A DNA stretch of 28,440 nucleotides from Acidobacteriota bacterium (GTDB taxonomy: Bacteria > Acidobacteriota > Vicinamibacteria > Vicinamibacterales > Vicinamibacteraceae). The stretch is taken from the NCBI GenBank assembly GCA_023418055.1, contig JAEZDP010000464.1:1-28440 (forward strand), given 5' to 3'. Positions 17,374 through 25,929 of the stretch are shown here, one piece after another. The position numbers and the translations under genes were made by a program. Below the pieces are notes generated by a model. The model was not told the DNA's origin and did no database searches. It worked only from the letters and a program-made list of their open reading frames with translations. Numbering within the stretch: the stretch's first letter is position 1; each line of letters starts with the position of its first letter.

Positions 17374-17553
17374 ATGACTACGCAAGACCCCCTCGATGAA
17401 CGTCCCGACGAGAAGGCCCGCCGCGAGCGGGACCCGGAAGAGGCCGTGGACGAGATGGAGAAGGTGATCGACAACGAGACGACGCCGACCGAAGACATGC
17501 CACCCCTTCGCGAGCCGTACGGGCGTCGCCCCGACCCCTCCGACAGGCGCTGA
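17374..17553 (+). CDS. Small charged protein (59 aa), unknown function
   Basis: An open frame starting ATG 17374 and ending TGA 17551-17553 encodes 59 residues rich in Asp, Glu, Arg and Pro (MTTQDPLDERPDEKARRERD at the start), without hydrophobic segments. GGAG at 17364-17367 sits 6 bases before the ATG, a good Shine-Dalgarno spacing. Codon third positions are strongly G/C as in the neighbours. The composition recalls the 99-residue acidic protein upstream of the ABC-F gene. It lies 78 bases upstream of the SIR2-TIR gene. Long open frames on the opposite strand cover the same bases but continue antisense through SIR2-TIR and are not believable. Function unknown. Confidence 0.6.
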   Translation: MTTQDPLDERPDEKARRERDPEEAVDEMEKVIDNETTPTEDMPPLREPYGRRPDPSDRR

Positions 17554-17631
17554 GCCGGCGCGCGGCGCCGCGGCATTGTCGAACCCGTCGTGCGGCGGTA
17601 TGCTCAGCCGCACACGCGTCAGGGATGGACC

Positions 17632-19044
17632 ATGTCGCACGACGATGGGCCAGGGGTTACGCCCGGCCTCCTCGGCGGACCGATCGACCGCGACGATGAG
17701 TTGTGGGACGAGCTCCTGCAACTCATCGAAGAGGCCCGTGTCGTGCCCATTGTCGGTCGCGATCTGCTGGTGGTGGACATCGACGGCCAGGTCGGCCCGC
17801 TGCACCACTGGCTCGCGCAGCAGTTGGCCGCGGCCCTCGGCGTGCCCGACGACGGGGAGGTGCGGCTCACGTCGCTGAACGCCGTCGCGTGCGCCTACCT
17901 CGCGCGCGGGGGCGAGCCCGAGAAGATCTACAACCGTCTGCACCGCCTCCTGCGCAACCGCGCCGCTCTGCCGGTGCCCGACCCGCTGCGCAAGCTGGCC
18001 TCCATCAGCCCCTTCTCGCTGTTTGTCTCGACCACCTTCGACTCGCTGCTCGCGCAGGCCATCAATGCCGAGCGCTTCGGCGGCGTCGACTACACGCGCG
18101 TGGTTGCCTACTCGCCCCGCGACACCCACGACCTTCCCGACGACGACGACTTCCGTGAGCGGCCGCTGGTGTACCAGTTGCTCGGACGGCTGTCGCCGAT
18201 GCAGGACTACGTCGTCACCGAGGAAGACGCGCTGGAGTTCGTGCACTCGCTGCAGTCGGCCAGTCACCCCGTGAACCTGTTTGCGACGCTGGACGAACGG
18301 CCCCTGCTCATCGTGGGCTGCAGCTTTCCGGGGTGGCTCGTGCGCTTCTTCATCCGCGTCGCCCGGCGCAATCGCCTGCTGCTGGCGCGCGGGAAGACCG
18401 ACTTCATCGTGGACCCCGGCGGACGTGAGGACCCGGCCCTGCTGGCCTTCCTGCAGAACTTCAAGACACGCACCGAGTTCTTCCACCACGACGACGCGGT
18501 GGCCTTCGTCGACGAGTTGCATGCTCGCTGGAGCGCGCGCGTGGAGGGCCACCAGCGCCCGGGCGTCGCGGTGGTCGACCTGCCGACGATGCACCAGGGC
18601 GCGGTGTTCCTGAGTTACGCGAGCGACGACCGCCCGGCCGCGCAGGCCATCCGCGATGCGCTCGAAGCGGCGGGCATCGACGTGTGGTTCGACCGCGATC
18701 GCCTGATGACGGGGGATGCCTTCGAAGGCAAGATCCGCCGGCACATCGAGCGCTGCTCGCTGTTCATGCCCGTGCTGTCGCGATCCACCGTGACGCCGGA
18801 AAGGCGGTTCTTCCGGATCGAGTGGGAACATGCCCAGCGGGTGGCCGTCACGGCGCCCGAGTCGTCGCGGTTCATCCTCCCCGTGGCGATCGACGATCTG
18901 CCGCCCGACCACGAGGACATTCCTGAGCGGTTCCGCGCGGTGCAGTGGGCACGTCTCGACGGGGGACGTGTGACCCCGGCGTTCGTGGAGATGGTGCGTG
19001 CGCTCTACCGCGGCTACCAGAGCCGCATGGCGGTGCGGGCATGA
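17632..19044 (+). CDS. SIR2-like/TIR domain fusion, candidate immune effector
   Basis: A 470-residue soluble protein. An N-terminal SIR2_2-like Rossmann domain (about 25-300) includes VVPIVGRD, LFVSTTFDSLL, VYQLLG followed by YVVTEEDALEFV, and LLIVGCSFPGWLVRFF. A C-terminal TIR domain (about 322-465) has VFLSYASDDRPAAQ, VWFDRDRL and FFRIEWEHA. TIR and SIR2 domains of bacterial defence proteins hydrolyse or cyclise NAD+. Here the SIR2 motifs are degenerate: T135 stands where the catalytic Asn of TTNYD sits, L184 where the His of the LHG motif sits, and GAGxS is GRDLL. E397 of the TIR is a candidate catalytic Glu. So the TIR is probably the enzyme and the SIR2 fold a binding or regulatory part. 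ATG 17632 follows AGGGA. Its stop overlaps the start of the STAND gene (ATGA), so the pair is one translational unit. Confidence 0.88.
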   Translation: MSHDDGPGVTPGLLGGPIDRDDELWDELLQLIEEARVVPIVGRDLLVVDIDGQVGPLHHWLAQQLAAALGVPDDGEVRLTSLNAVACAYLARGGEPEKIYNRLHRLLRNRAALPVPDPLRKLASISPFSLFVSTTFDSLLAQAINAERFGGVDYTRVVAYSPRDTHDLPDDDDFRERPLVYQLLGRLSPMQDYVVTEEDALEFVHSLQSASHPVNLFATLDERPLLIVGCSFPGWLVRFFIRVARRNRLLLARGKTDFIVDPGGREDPALLAFLQNFKTRTEFFHHDDAVAFVDELHARWSARVEGHQRPGVAVVDLPTMHQGAVFLSYASDDRPAAQAIRDALEAAGIDVWFDRDRLMTGDAFEGKIRRHIERCSLFMPVLSRSTVTPERRFFRIEWEHAQRVAVTAPESSRFILPVAIDDLPPDHEDIPERFRAVQWARLDGGRVTPAFVEMVRALYRGYQSRMAVRA

Positions 19045-22000
19045 TCGACGACGCCGCACGACCGGAGGTCGACAACGGCAGCGTGGATGCCGACAACCCC
19101 TGGCCGGGGCTCGCGGCGTTTCGCGAAGCCGACCGCCACTTCTTCCGCGGGCGTGACGCGAGCATCGACGCGCTCACGCGGCTGGTCCTCCGGTCGTCGG
19201 TGACCGTCTTGCATGGTGTCTCGGGTCTCGGCAAGACGTCGCTGCTGCAGGCGGGGCTCTTCCCGCGGCTGCGCGGCGAGCATCTGCTGCCCATCTACGT
19301 GCGGCTGGTGCACGACGACGACGACCGTCCGCTGGTGGAGGATCTGTGGGACGCGGTTGCCGCTGCGGCGCGCGAGGCCGGCGTGGAGGCCCCGCCGGTA
19401 CCTGCGGGGTTCACGCTCTGGGAGTACTTCCACCGCAAGGACATCAGGTTCTGGGACACACGTAACCGCATCGTGACGCCTCTCATCGTGCTCGACCAGT
19501 TCGAAGAGGTGTTCACGGTGGGGCGTGCGAGCGCCGAACGGCGCGCGCGGACCGAGGCGTTCCTCGCCGACCTGTCGGATCTGGTGGCAGGACGTCCCGC
19601 CGCCCATGTACGCGCGCGGCTCGAGCACGCGCCCGACGAGGCGCTGCTGTTTTCGATGACCGACCGGCCCTGCAAAGTGCTGTTCAGCCTGCGCGAAGAC
19701 TTCCTCCCCGACCTGACGGCCCTGCGCCCGCAGATGCCGTCCGTCACCGACACCATGTATCGCCTGCAGCCCATGACGCCCGACGAGGCCCTGCGCGTGG
19801 TGGAGGCAGGAGGCGACCTCGTCGAGCCTGACGTGGCCGAACGTATCGTGCGCTTCGTCGCCTCGGCCCGTCACGACGCGGGAAGTGAAGCCGACACCAT
19901 CGTGGAGCCTGCGTTGTTGAGCGTGTTCTGCCGCGAACTGAACAACAAGCGGAGGGCCGCCGGCGCCACCCACATCACGGCCGACCTCCTCGAGGGCAGC
20001 AGCACCGCGATCATCGCGGACTTCTACGAACGAACGGTGACGGCCGGCGGGCTCGCCCCCGCAATTCGCCGGTTCGTGGAGGAGCGTCTGCTGACAGAGT
20101 CGGGCTTTCGTGACAGCGTGGCCGAGGAGCAGGCGCTGCGGACGCCGGGCATCACGCAGGGCGCGATCGACACGCTCATCGGCAGGCGCCTGCTGCGACG
20201 CGACGATGCCGGCACACGCGGACGTGCTCGGCTGGAGCTGACGCACGACGTGCTGGCGGGGGCGGTCAGGGTGAGCCGCGACCAGCGCAGGCTCCATGAA
20301 CTGGAGCTGCGTGCCCTCGCCGAGCGGCAGGCCATCGAGGAGCGGGCGCGACGCGAGGCCGCGGAGCGGGCGGCCCGCGAGCAGCAGCAGCGCGACGTGG
20401 AAACGGCACGCGCGCTGGCCGAGAAGGAGCGCGACGCCGCACGGCTGGCCCAGGCCGTGGCCGTACTCGAACGGCGCTTGCGCCGTCGCCAGATCGCCTG
20501 GCTGCTCGCCCTCGTGGCGGCCAGCACGACGCTGGCCCTCTTCACCTGGCGCGAGGCCCGCCGCGCCAGCGACGCCGAAACGCTCGCCAATCGCGCCCTC
20601 TCGACCGCCGACGTGGCGCGTGTCGGACGTGGCGAGCCGTTCGCCCTGGCCTACCTCGCCCGCGCGGTGCGCACCGATCCCGAGTCGGTCCCTGCCAGGG
20701 CTCTCCTCGTGTCACACCTGCTGCACCAGGTCGTGCCGGTCGCCGACCTGGCACCCGGCCAGCCGGTCCGTCAGGTCATCGTCAACCGCCCAGGCACGCA
20801 CGTCCTGCTGCTCGCGCAGGACGGCGCGACGCGTCTCTGGGATGTCGCGGCGCACGACGCACGCGACCTGTCCATGCCCTCGGCCATCACGACGGCGGTG
20901 TTCAGTCCTGACGGCACCCGCGTCGCGACCGCGTCAGCCGATGGCACCGTGCGGGTGTGGCACGCCGGCACGGTGGCGCCCGAAAGCGACCTCGCGCACG
21001 ACGCCCGGGTGAACAGCGTGGCCTTCAGCCCCACGGGCGCGTACGTCGCCACGGGTTCGGACGACCAGCATCTGAGGATCTGGAACCCATCGGCGGGTAC
21101 ACACACGAGCGTCCGGGCGGCGCTCGATCCGATCATCGGCGTCGCTTTCGACTCCTCTGGACGGTACGTGCTGAGCCTGTCCTCCACCGGAGATGCCTCT
21201 GTCTGGTCCACCGGGGAGGAACGGGACAGCCCGGCGCTCGGGACACGCCGCGGCGAGTTGGCCGAGGTGGTCGACGCGGCCTTCAGCCCGGACGGCCACA
21301 GGCTCGTGGCGATTCATGGGGACGGCTCGGCGCGCGTCATCGACACGGCTTCGGGCCGGACGACCGCGGCCGTCCTTCGTGACGTGAGCCCGTTCTCGTC
21401 GGCCGTCTTCGATCCAACGGGCTCGCGGGTGGTCACCTCGGCCGCCGTGCCAGACCCAGACGGCGGCGACGCCGGCATGGTGGTGCGCGTCTGGGATGCG
21501 GTGAGCGGGGCGCCCCTGCACGCGGGCCTGTCGCACGACCTGTGGGTCAACACGGTGGCGTTCACCACGGACGGCACGCAGCTCGTGACCGCGTCCAACG
21601 ACCAGACGGCGCAGGTCTGGGACATGGCGACCGGTATGCCGGTGGGTCCGCGCCTGCGCCACGCACGGCCCGTGCTGTCGGCCAGCTTCAGCCCAGACGG
21701 CCAGCGCGTGATCACCGCCGCCGAGGACGGCACCGCGCAGCTGTGGAACGCCCGGTCGGGGTGGGCGGTCGGCCGTCCGCTGCGTCACGAGGCGCCGATC
21801 CGCACCGCTGTTTTCAGCAGAGACGGGCGCCGTGTATTGACGGCGTCCACCGACGGCGGCGTGACGGTCTGGGACGCGCACACCGGCGCGCCCTCCCCCG
21901 TGGTGATCCGACACGCCGAGGGCCTTCACATCGAGCGGGCCGCGTTCAGCGCTGACGGGCGACTCCTGGCCACTGCTGCGCGCCTCGACCAGACGTTGCC

Positions 22001-23174
22001 CAACGACGAGCGCGAACGCCGCCGTCTCGACGAGGGCCTGGTGCAGCTGTGGGATGTACCGACAGGAGACCTGGTCGGTCGCCGCATGGAGCATGCCGCC
22101 GCTGTCACCGACCTCGACTACCGGCCCGCCGGTGCGCCACGACTCCTGACCGCATCTGCCGACCACACGGCGCGGCTGTGGGAGGCCGACGGCACGCCGT
22201 CAGGCACGGCACTCACGCACGACGGCCCGGTGTTTGCCGCGGCCTTCAGCCCGGACGGACGGCAGGCGGCCACCGCGTCGGCCGATGGCACGGCGCGGCT
22301 CTGGCGCGTGGATACGTCACAACCCGAGGGCCCGCCACTCGTGCACGACACCGCAGTGATGAGCGTGGCCTTCACGCGCGATGCTGGACGCGTGGCGACC
22401 GGCACGGTGGACGGTGCCGTCCACCTGTGGGACGTGCGCGCACGCAGGGACACCTCGTGGCCTGCCCACGACGGCCCCGTGACGTCGGTCACGTTCAGCG
22501 CCGACGACCACTATCTGCTCTCCTCGTCAGATGGCGACTCGCGGATCTGGCGCGTGGCCGACAGGCAGCCCGTGGGCGGGCCGGTGCCGCACAGCGGTGC
22601 ACGCCAGCCTCCAGCCTTTTCGCCGGACGGCACGTCGCTCGTATCGGCCTCGGCGGCCGATGTCGCGGGAGTCTGGGACGTGACCCGGCCGATCCCCGTC
22701 CTCCGTTGGGGGCCCGGCACCGACGAAGCCGTGGTCGCGGCGGCCTTCAGCGGTGACGGACGCGTCGTGACGGCCTCAGACGACGGGACGGCCAGGGTGT
22801 GGCATGCGCGGGTGCGCCAGGAGGTGAGTCTGCCCCTTCGTCACGGCGCCTCACTGCAGCGTGTGCTGTTCAGCCCGGACAACACCAGGCTCGCGAGTGT
22901 CGCCGCTGATGGCGCCGCACGGCTGTGGGACGTGCCGGCCGGCACCGCCGACGATCGCGCCATGTTGGCGTTGCTGGCCGAGACCCTGGGCGGCCACGTC
23001 GTCGACGCCGACGGCAGTGTCGCGCGGGTGGCCGACAGGCACCGGCGACTCGACGATCTCGAGCGGGACCATCACGACGCGGAGGGTACCGCCTGGTGCA
23101 CGCGGCTCACCCGCTGGCTGCTGGCCGAGCCGACGACTCGAGCCGCGTCACCCTGGACGTCGGCGACGCCGTGA
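19041..23174 (+). CDS. nSTAND1 P-loop NTPase with WD40 propellers, one membrane helix
   Basis: A 1377-residue signalling NTPase. The N terminus NPWPGLAAF...FFRGRDASIDAL opens an nSTAND1-type module: Walker A GVSGLGKTS (59-67), Walker B/acidic LIVLDQFEE (148-156), sensor-like FSLREDFL (215-222) and a winged-helix end at LTHDVLA (400-406). An Arg/Glu/Ala coiled coil (415-485) leads to one hydrophobic helix (486-502). From about 581 to 1304 there are about 17 WD40 blades of about 42 residues, enough for two propellers. The C-terminal tail resembles those of other WD40-STAND proteins (LTRWLLAEP). STAND proteins are inactive monomers that oligomerise after sensing a ligand, here presumably through the WD40 part. 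No effector domain is fused; the upstream overlapping SIR2-TIR gene would supply it. ATG 19041 is chosen because of that ATGA overlap. Confidence 0.9.
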   Translation: MIDDAARPEVDNGSVDADNPWPGLAAFREADRHFFRGRDASIDALTRLVLRSSVTVLHGVSGLGKTSLLQAGLFPRLRGEHLLPIYVRLVHDDDDRPLVEDLWDAVAAAAREAGVEAPPVPAGFTLWEYFHRKDIRFWDTRNRIVTPLIVLDQFEEVFTVGRASAERRARTEAFLADLSDLVAGRPAAHVRARLEHAPDEALLFSMTDRPCKVLFSLREDFLPDLTALRPQMPSVTDTMYRLQPMTPDEALRVVEAGGDLVEPDVAERIVRFVASARHDAGSEADTIVEPALLSVFCRELNNKRRAAGATHITADLLEGSSTAIIADFYERTVTAGGLAPAIRRFVEERLLTESGFRDSVAEEQALRTPGITQGAIDTLIGRRLLRRDDAGTRGRARLELTHDVLAGAVRVSRDQRRLHELELRALAERQAIEERARREAAERAAREQQQRDVETARALAEKERDAARLAQAVAVLERRLRRRQIAWLLALVAASTTLALFTWREARRASDAETLANRALSTADVARVGRGEPFALAYLARAVRTDPESVPARALLVSHLLHQVVPVADLAPGQPVRQVIVNRPGTHVLLLAQDGATRLWDVAAHDARDLSMPSAITTAVFSPDGTRVATASADGTVRVWHAGTVAPESDLAHDARVNSVAFSPTGAYVATGSDDQHLRIWNPSAGTHTSVRAALDPIIGVAFDSSGRYVLSLSSTGDASVWSTGEERDSPALGTRRGELAEVVDAAFSPDGHRLVAIHGDGSARVIDTASGRTTAAVLRDVSPFSSAVFDPTGSRVVTSAAVPDPDGGDAGMVVRVWDAVSGAPLHAGLSHDLWVNTVAFTTDGTQLVTASNDQTAQVWDMATGMPVGPRLRHARPVLSASFSPDGQRVITAAEDGTAQLWNARSGWAVGRPLRHEAPIRTAVFSRDGRRVLTASTDGGVTVWDAHTGAPSPVVIRHAEGLHIERAAFSADGRLLATAARLDQTLPNDERERRRLDEGLVQLWDVPTGDLVGRRMEHAAAVTDLDYRPAGAPRLLTASADHTARLWEADGTPSGTALTHDGPVFAAAFSPDGRQAATASADGTARLWRVDTSQPEGPPLVHDTAVMSVAFTRDAGRVATGTVDGAVHLWDVRARRDTSWPAHDGPVTSVTFSADDHYLLSSSDGDSRIWRVADRQPVGGPVPHSGARQPPAFSPDGTSLVSASAADVAGVWDVTRPIPVLRWGPGTDEAVVAAAFSGDGRVVTASDDGTARVWHARVRQEVSLPLRHGASLQRVLFSPDNTRLASVAADGAARLWDVPAGTADDRAMLALLAETLGGHVVDADGSVARVADRHRRLDDLERDHHDAEGTAWCTRLTRWLLAEPTTRAASPWTSATP
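20781..22950 (+). repeat. About 17 WD40-type coding repeats in the STAND gene
   Basis: Repeats of about 125-130 bases each encode a blade with AFSPDG(x)RV(A/V)TAS.DGTARLW. The irregular blades are the sixth (extra PDPDGGDAG loop) and the tenth (insert NDERERRRLDE). They are similar in protein but not identical at DNA level, so the array is not a fresh duplication. Sensor parts of this kind are prone to diversify. Confidence 0.85.
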
Positions 23175-23187
23175 AGGAGACCCTGCC

Positions 23188-23502
23188 GTGACCTCGACCC
23201 GACGATCAGCGCTGGCCGCCCTTGCCGTCCTGACGGCGTCCACGGTCGCACCCGCACAACAGAAGCCGAGCCGCCTGCTCGTCGTCAACAGGACCGGCAC
23301 GAACGTGGAGTTGTTCGTGCGCGTCCGCAACGAATGGCACAGCCGCGGCCGCATCAGCCCAGGCGCGTCGCTGCCGGTGCTCAACGTCACGAACGGACAG
23401 CAGTTCAGGGCCGCGTGGGCCTCGATGTCCAAGACCCACACGGTGACCCTGCGCTTCGACCGCGCGTACGGAGGCTGGCAGGACACGTTGTCGCTGCCGT
23501 AG
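23188..23502 (+). CDS. Small exported protein, unknown function
   Basis: A 104-residue protein starting at GTG 23188, 13 bases after the STAND stop, with GAAGGAGA spaced 8 bases upstream. Residues 1-24 form a signal peptide (TRRSALAALAVLTAS, cleavage near APAQQ); the RR is followed by a Ser, so either Sec or Tat export is possible. The mature part (about 80 residues) is rich in beta strands (RLLVVNRTGTNVELFVRVR, VLNVTNGQQFRAAW, HTVTLRFDRAY) and contains no Cys. I do not recognise a family. Its tight spacing makes co-expression with the SIR2-TIR and STAND genes likely. Confidence 0.78.
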   Translation: MTSTRRSALAALAVLTASTVAPAQQKPSRLLVVNRTGTNVELFVRVRNEWHSRGRISPGASLPVLNVTNGQQFRAAWASMSKTHTVTLRFDRAYGGWQDTLSLP

Positions 23503-23523
23503 CCGGCGACAGCGACGGCGCCC

Positions 23524-24330
23524 TCAGGAGAGCCCGTGACTGAAGGTCGTGAGCTCGTCGACGAACCGGTCCGGCTGCTCCCAGTGGACCGCGTGACCGG
23601 TGTCCTCGTAGACCGAAAGCGTCGCGGCGGGCAAGGCGCCGAGCAGCAGGTCCTGGTCGGCCCGCGTGACGTAGGCGTCACGCTCGCCCCAGACGAGGCG
23701 CACCGGCATCTGCAGGGCGGCGAGCCCGTCGAGCGGATCGCTTTCGGCAAACCCGATCGTCGCCGCACGCCAGACGTGCGCCGGCACCTTGAGGCTCTCG
23801 CCGATGACCATCGCCATGAACGGCTCCGGCACCTCACGCGTCACCGTGCTGCGCTGGAACTCCTCGGCGAACGCCACGGGAATCGGGTCGCCGAGCGGCT
23901 GCACCGCCTCCTGGAGCTCGATGACCCCCGCGTTGCGTGCCGGGGCGCCGAACCCTGCCGCGAGGAGGAGCCCTGCGACGCGACCGGGGGCGGCGACGGC
24001 GAGCCGAAGCGCCACGGCCGCGCCAAGCGAATGTCCGACGACCACCGCGCGCGAGATGCCGACCTCGTCGAGCATCGCCAGAACGTCGGCGGCCAGGTCG
24101 GTGGGCCGGTAGCCGGCCGTCGGGCGGTCGGCATCGCCATGGCCCCGGTAGGTGGGGGCAAACAGCGTCCGTCGCCCAGCCATCCGGGCGAACACGGGGT
24201 CGAAGGACCGCTGCGAATCAGTGAGGCCGTGCAGCAGCACCACAGGCGTCGCTGGGCCCTCCGACAGCGCATACGGCAGGCGGACACCGGAGACGACGCA
24301 ATGCCGGGGAGTATCGAGAACGGACATCAT
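23524..24330 (-). CDS. Alpha/beta-fold hydrolase
   Basis: A 268-residue alpha/beta hydrolase. The oxyanion-hole HG is in VVLLHGLTD (34-35), the nucleophile elbow GHSLG has S101, and the likely acid D218 is in WGERDAY and H246 in DTGHAVHWE. The lid region (about 140-195) is helical. RGHGDADRP after the third strand is typical of esterases, lactonases and haloalkane-like hydrolases, so the substrate is open. It has no signal peptide and is therefore cytoplasmic. Three start codons stand in a row (GTG 24333, ATG 24330, ATG 24327). GAGGTG lies 5 to 11 bases before them and does not discriminate, so I took the middle one. It ends 21 bases from the small exported protein gene, convergently, and diverges from the porin-like gene. 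Confidence 0.92.
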   Translation of the reverse strand: MMSVLDTPRHCVVSGVRLPYALSEGPATPVVLLHGLTDSQRSFDPVFARMAGRRTLFAPTYRGHGDADRPTAGYRPTDLAADVLAMLDEVGISRAVVVGHSLGAAVALRLAVAAPGRVAGLLLAAGFGAPARNAGVIELQEAVQPLGDPIPVAFAEEFQRSTVTREVPEPFMAMVIGESLKVPAHVWRAATIGFAESDPLDGLAALQMPVRLVWGERDAYVTRADQDLLLGALPAATLSVYEDTGHAVHWEQPDRFVDELTTFSHGLS

Positions 24331-24540
24331 CACGAAGGCACCTCAGGTGGACGGCGATCGACACCGCGAGCAGCTGGCATGCCGCGGCCGGCTCCATCCA
24401 CGGCGTTCAAGGACGGGAGCGAGCGGGCAGCAGTTCCAGCGAACCACTGCGCCTGTATCCCGTCCAATGCCCTGAGCGACCCGGTGGCCCACCCAGGCCG
24501 CCTCAGCCCGCGTGCCAGCCGCGGTGCCCAGGAGTTCCCC

Positions 24541-25929
24541 ATGATCGCCCATCTGTCCGGCAGGCTCACGAGCCTGCTGGTGTGCGCCGCGTGCTGCCTG
24601 ACGCCCGCGTCCGTGCACGCGTCCGACGAGGCCACGACGGCGTTGGCTGCCGACGTCCACGCCCTTCGCGAGGAGGTGCAGCGCCTGCGCCAGGAACTGG
24701 ACGCGGTGCGGCTGCTGCTGCGCAAGGTCGGCCGGTCCGCCGTGCCGGGGGCGCTCGGCTCCCGGCCGGTGCAGGTCGCTGTCGACTCGCAGCCCGGCGC
24801 TCACCCGCCGGATCCGCGCATCGAGTTGCTGCAGGCGCAGGTCGCGGAACTCGCCCAGACGAAGGTGGAGGGCGCCTCGCGGCTGCCCATCCGCCTGTTC
24901 GGCACCGTGCATTCGCACACCTTCACCAACACCGGCGAAGCCAACTGGCTCGACCTGCCGAACATCGTCCCCGAGCGTCCGGCCGATGGCCGAACCGGGT
25001 CGTTTGCCAGCGCGCTGCGGCAGACCCGGCTCGGGCTCGCCTTCGACGGCCCGTCGATAGGAGCGGCGCGAACGAGTGGCGTGGTGGCGTTCGACTTCTT
25101 CGGCGGCATCCCGGGGTTCCAGACCGGACAGGCGATGGGGTTGCCACGACTGCTCGTCGCCTTCGCGCGCGTGGAGGGCGAGCGCACGGCGTTGCACGTC
25201 GGGCAGGACCACATGGTGCTGGCGCCGCGCGACCCATCGTCGCTGGCCGCGTTTGCGTTCCCCGCGCTCTTCCGGTCGGGCAACCTCTATCTGCGGGCAC
25301 CGCAGGTGACCGTCGAGCGCGAACTCGTGGGCGGATTGCGCCTGTCGGGCGGTGTGATGACCCCCAACGCGGGTGACCTGCCCGAGGCCTACCGCTTCGT
25401 GCCGCCGGCGCTCGCAGGCGAACGGTCGCGCCTGCCCGCCGTGCAGGCCCGCCTCGGCTACATGCGCGGGGCGCCCGATGCCCGACACCACGCCGCGGTG
25501 GCGGTGTCGGGACACTATGGACGGGAACGCCGGGGCGAGACGCTCGGGACGAGTTGGGCAGGGGTGGTGGACGGCGCCGTGCGTCGCGGACGATTCGGCG
25601 TGGCTGGTGAAGCCTTCGTCGGCGCCAACATCGATGCGTTTGGCGGAGGAACCGGCCTCGATGGCCGCTCCGCCGGAGGGTGGGGGGAACTGCAGGTGTT
25701 TCCGACCGACCGTGTGCGCGTGCACGCCGGGGCGGGCGTCGATGCGCGGCGTCGGGAACATCCTCTCGTCCCCAGGCGGCGGACCCGCAGTGCCTACGGA
25801 AACGTGATGTATGCCTTCACGCCGGAACTGGAGGCATCGGTCGAATACTCGTGGCTGGCCACCCTGCCGGGCGTGGGAGCCGAACGTCGCAATCATCATC
25901 TCGACTGGGTCCTGGTCTACAGGTTCTGA
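24541..25929 (+). CDS. Outer-membrane porin-like beta-barrel (DcaP-type)
   Basis: A 462-residue exported protein. Residues 1-27 form a signal peptide (LTSLLVCAACCLTPASVHA), followed by a short coiled coil (about 33-62, LREEVQRLRQELDAVRLLLRK). A barrel region of alternating strands then begins at RLFGTVHSHTF and ends in WVLVYRF, with the C-terminal aromatic residue that the BAM complex recognises. An N-terminal coiled coil before the barrel is what DcaP-like trimeric porins show; sequence similarity was not tested. It probably transports small solutes across the outer membrane. ATG 24541 follows AGGAG at a 6-base spacing; an open frame running back to 23536 is antisense to the hydrolase and is rejected. 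The stop overlaps the next gene's start by one base (TGATG). Confidence 0.82.
   Translation: MIAHLSGRLTSLLVCAACCLTPASVHASDEATTALAADVHALREEVQRLRQELDAVRLLLRKVGRSAVPGALGSRPVQVAVDSQPGAHPPDPRIELLQAQVAELAQTKVEGASRLPIRLFGTVHSHTFTNTGEANWLDLPNIVPERPADGRTGSFASALRQTRLGLAFDGPSIGAARTSGVVAFDFFGGIPGFQTGQAMGLPRLLVAFARVEGERTALHVGQDHMVLAPRDPSSLAAFAFPALFRSGNLYLRAPQVTVERELVGGLRLSGGVMTPNAGDLPEAYRFVPPALAGERSRLPAVQARLGYMRGAPDARHHAAVAVSGHYGRERRGETLGTSWAGVVDGAVRRGRFGVAGEAFVGANIDAFGGGTGLDGRSAGGWGELQVFPTDRVRVHAGAGVDARRREHPLVPRRRTRSAYGNVMYAFTPELEASVEYSWLATLPGVGAERRNHHLDWVLVYRF

Noticed and set aside
17356..19059. A 567-codon minus-strand open frame opposite the SIR2-TIR gene
   Set aside because: It is antisense to a gene with recognisable TIR and SIR2 motifs, and its translation has no motif of its own.
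23536..24540. Upstream extension of the porin-like open frame
   Set aside because: It lies antisense to the alpha/beta hydrolase, and the signal peptide with a good ribosome-binding site begins only at 24541.
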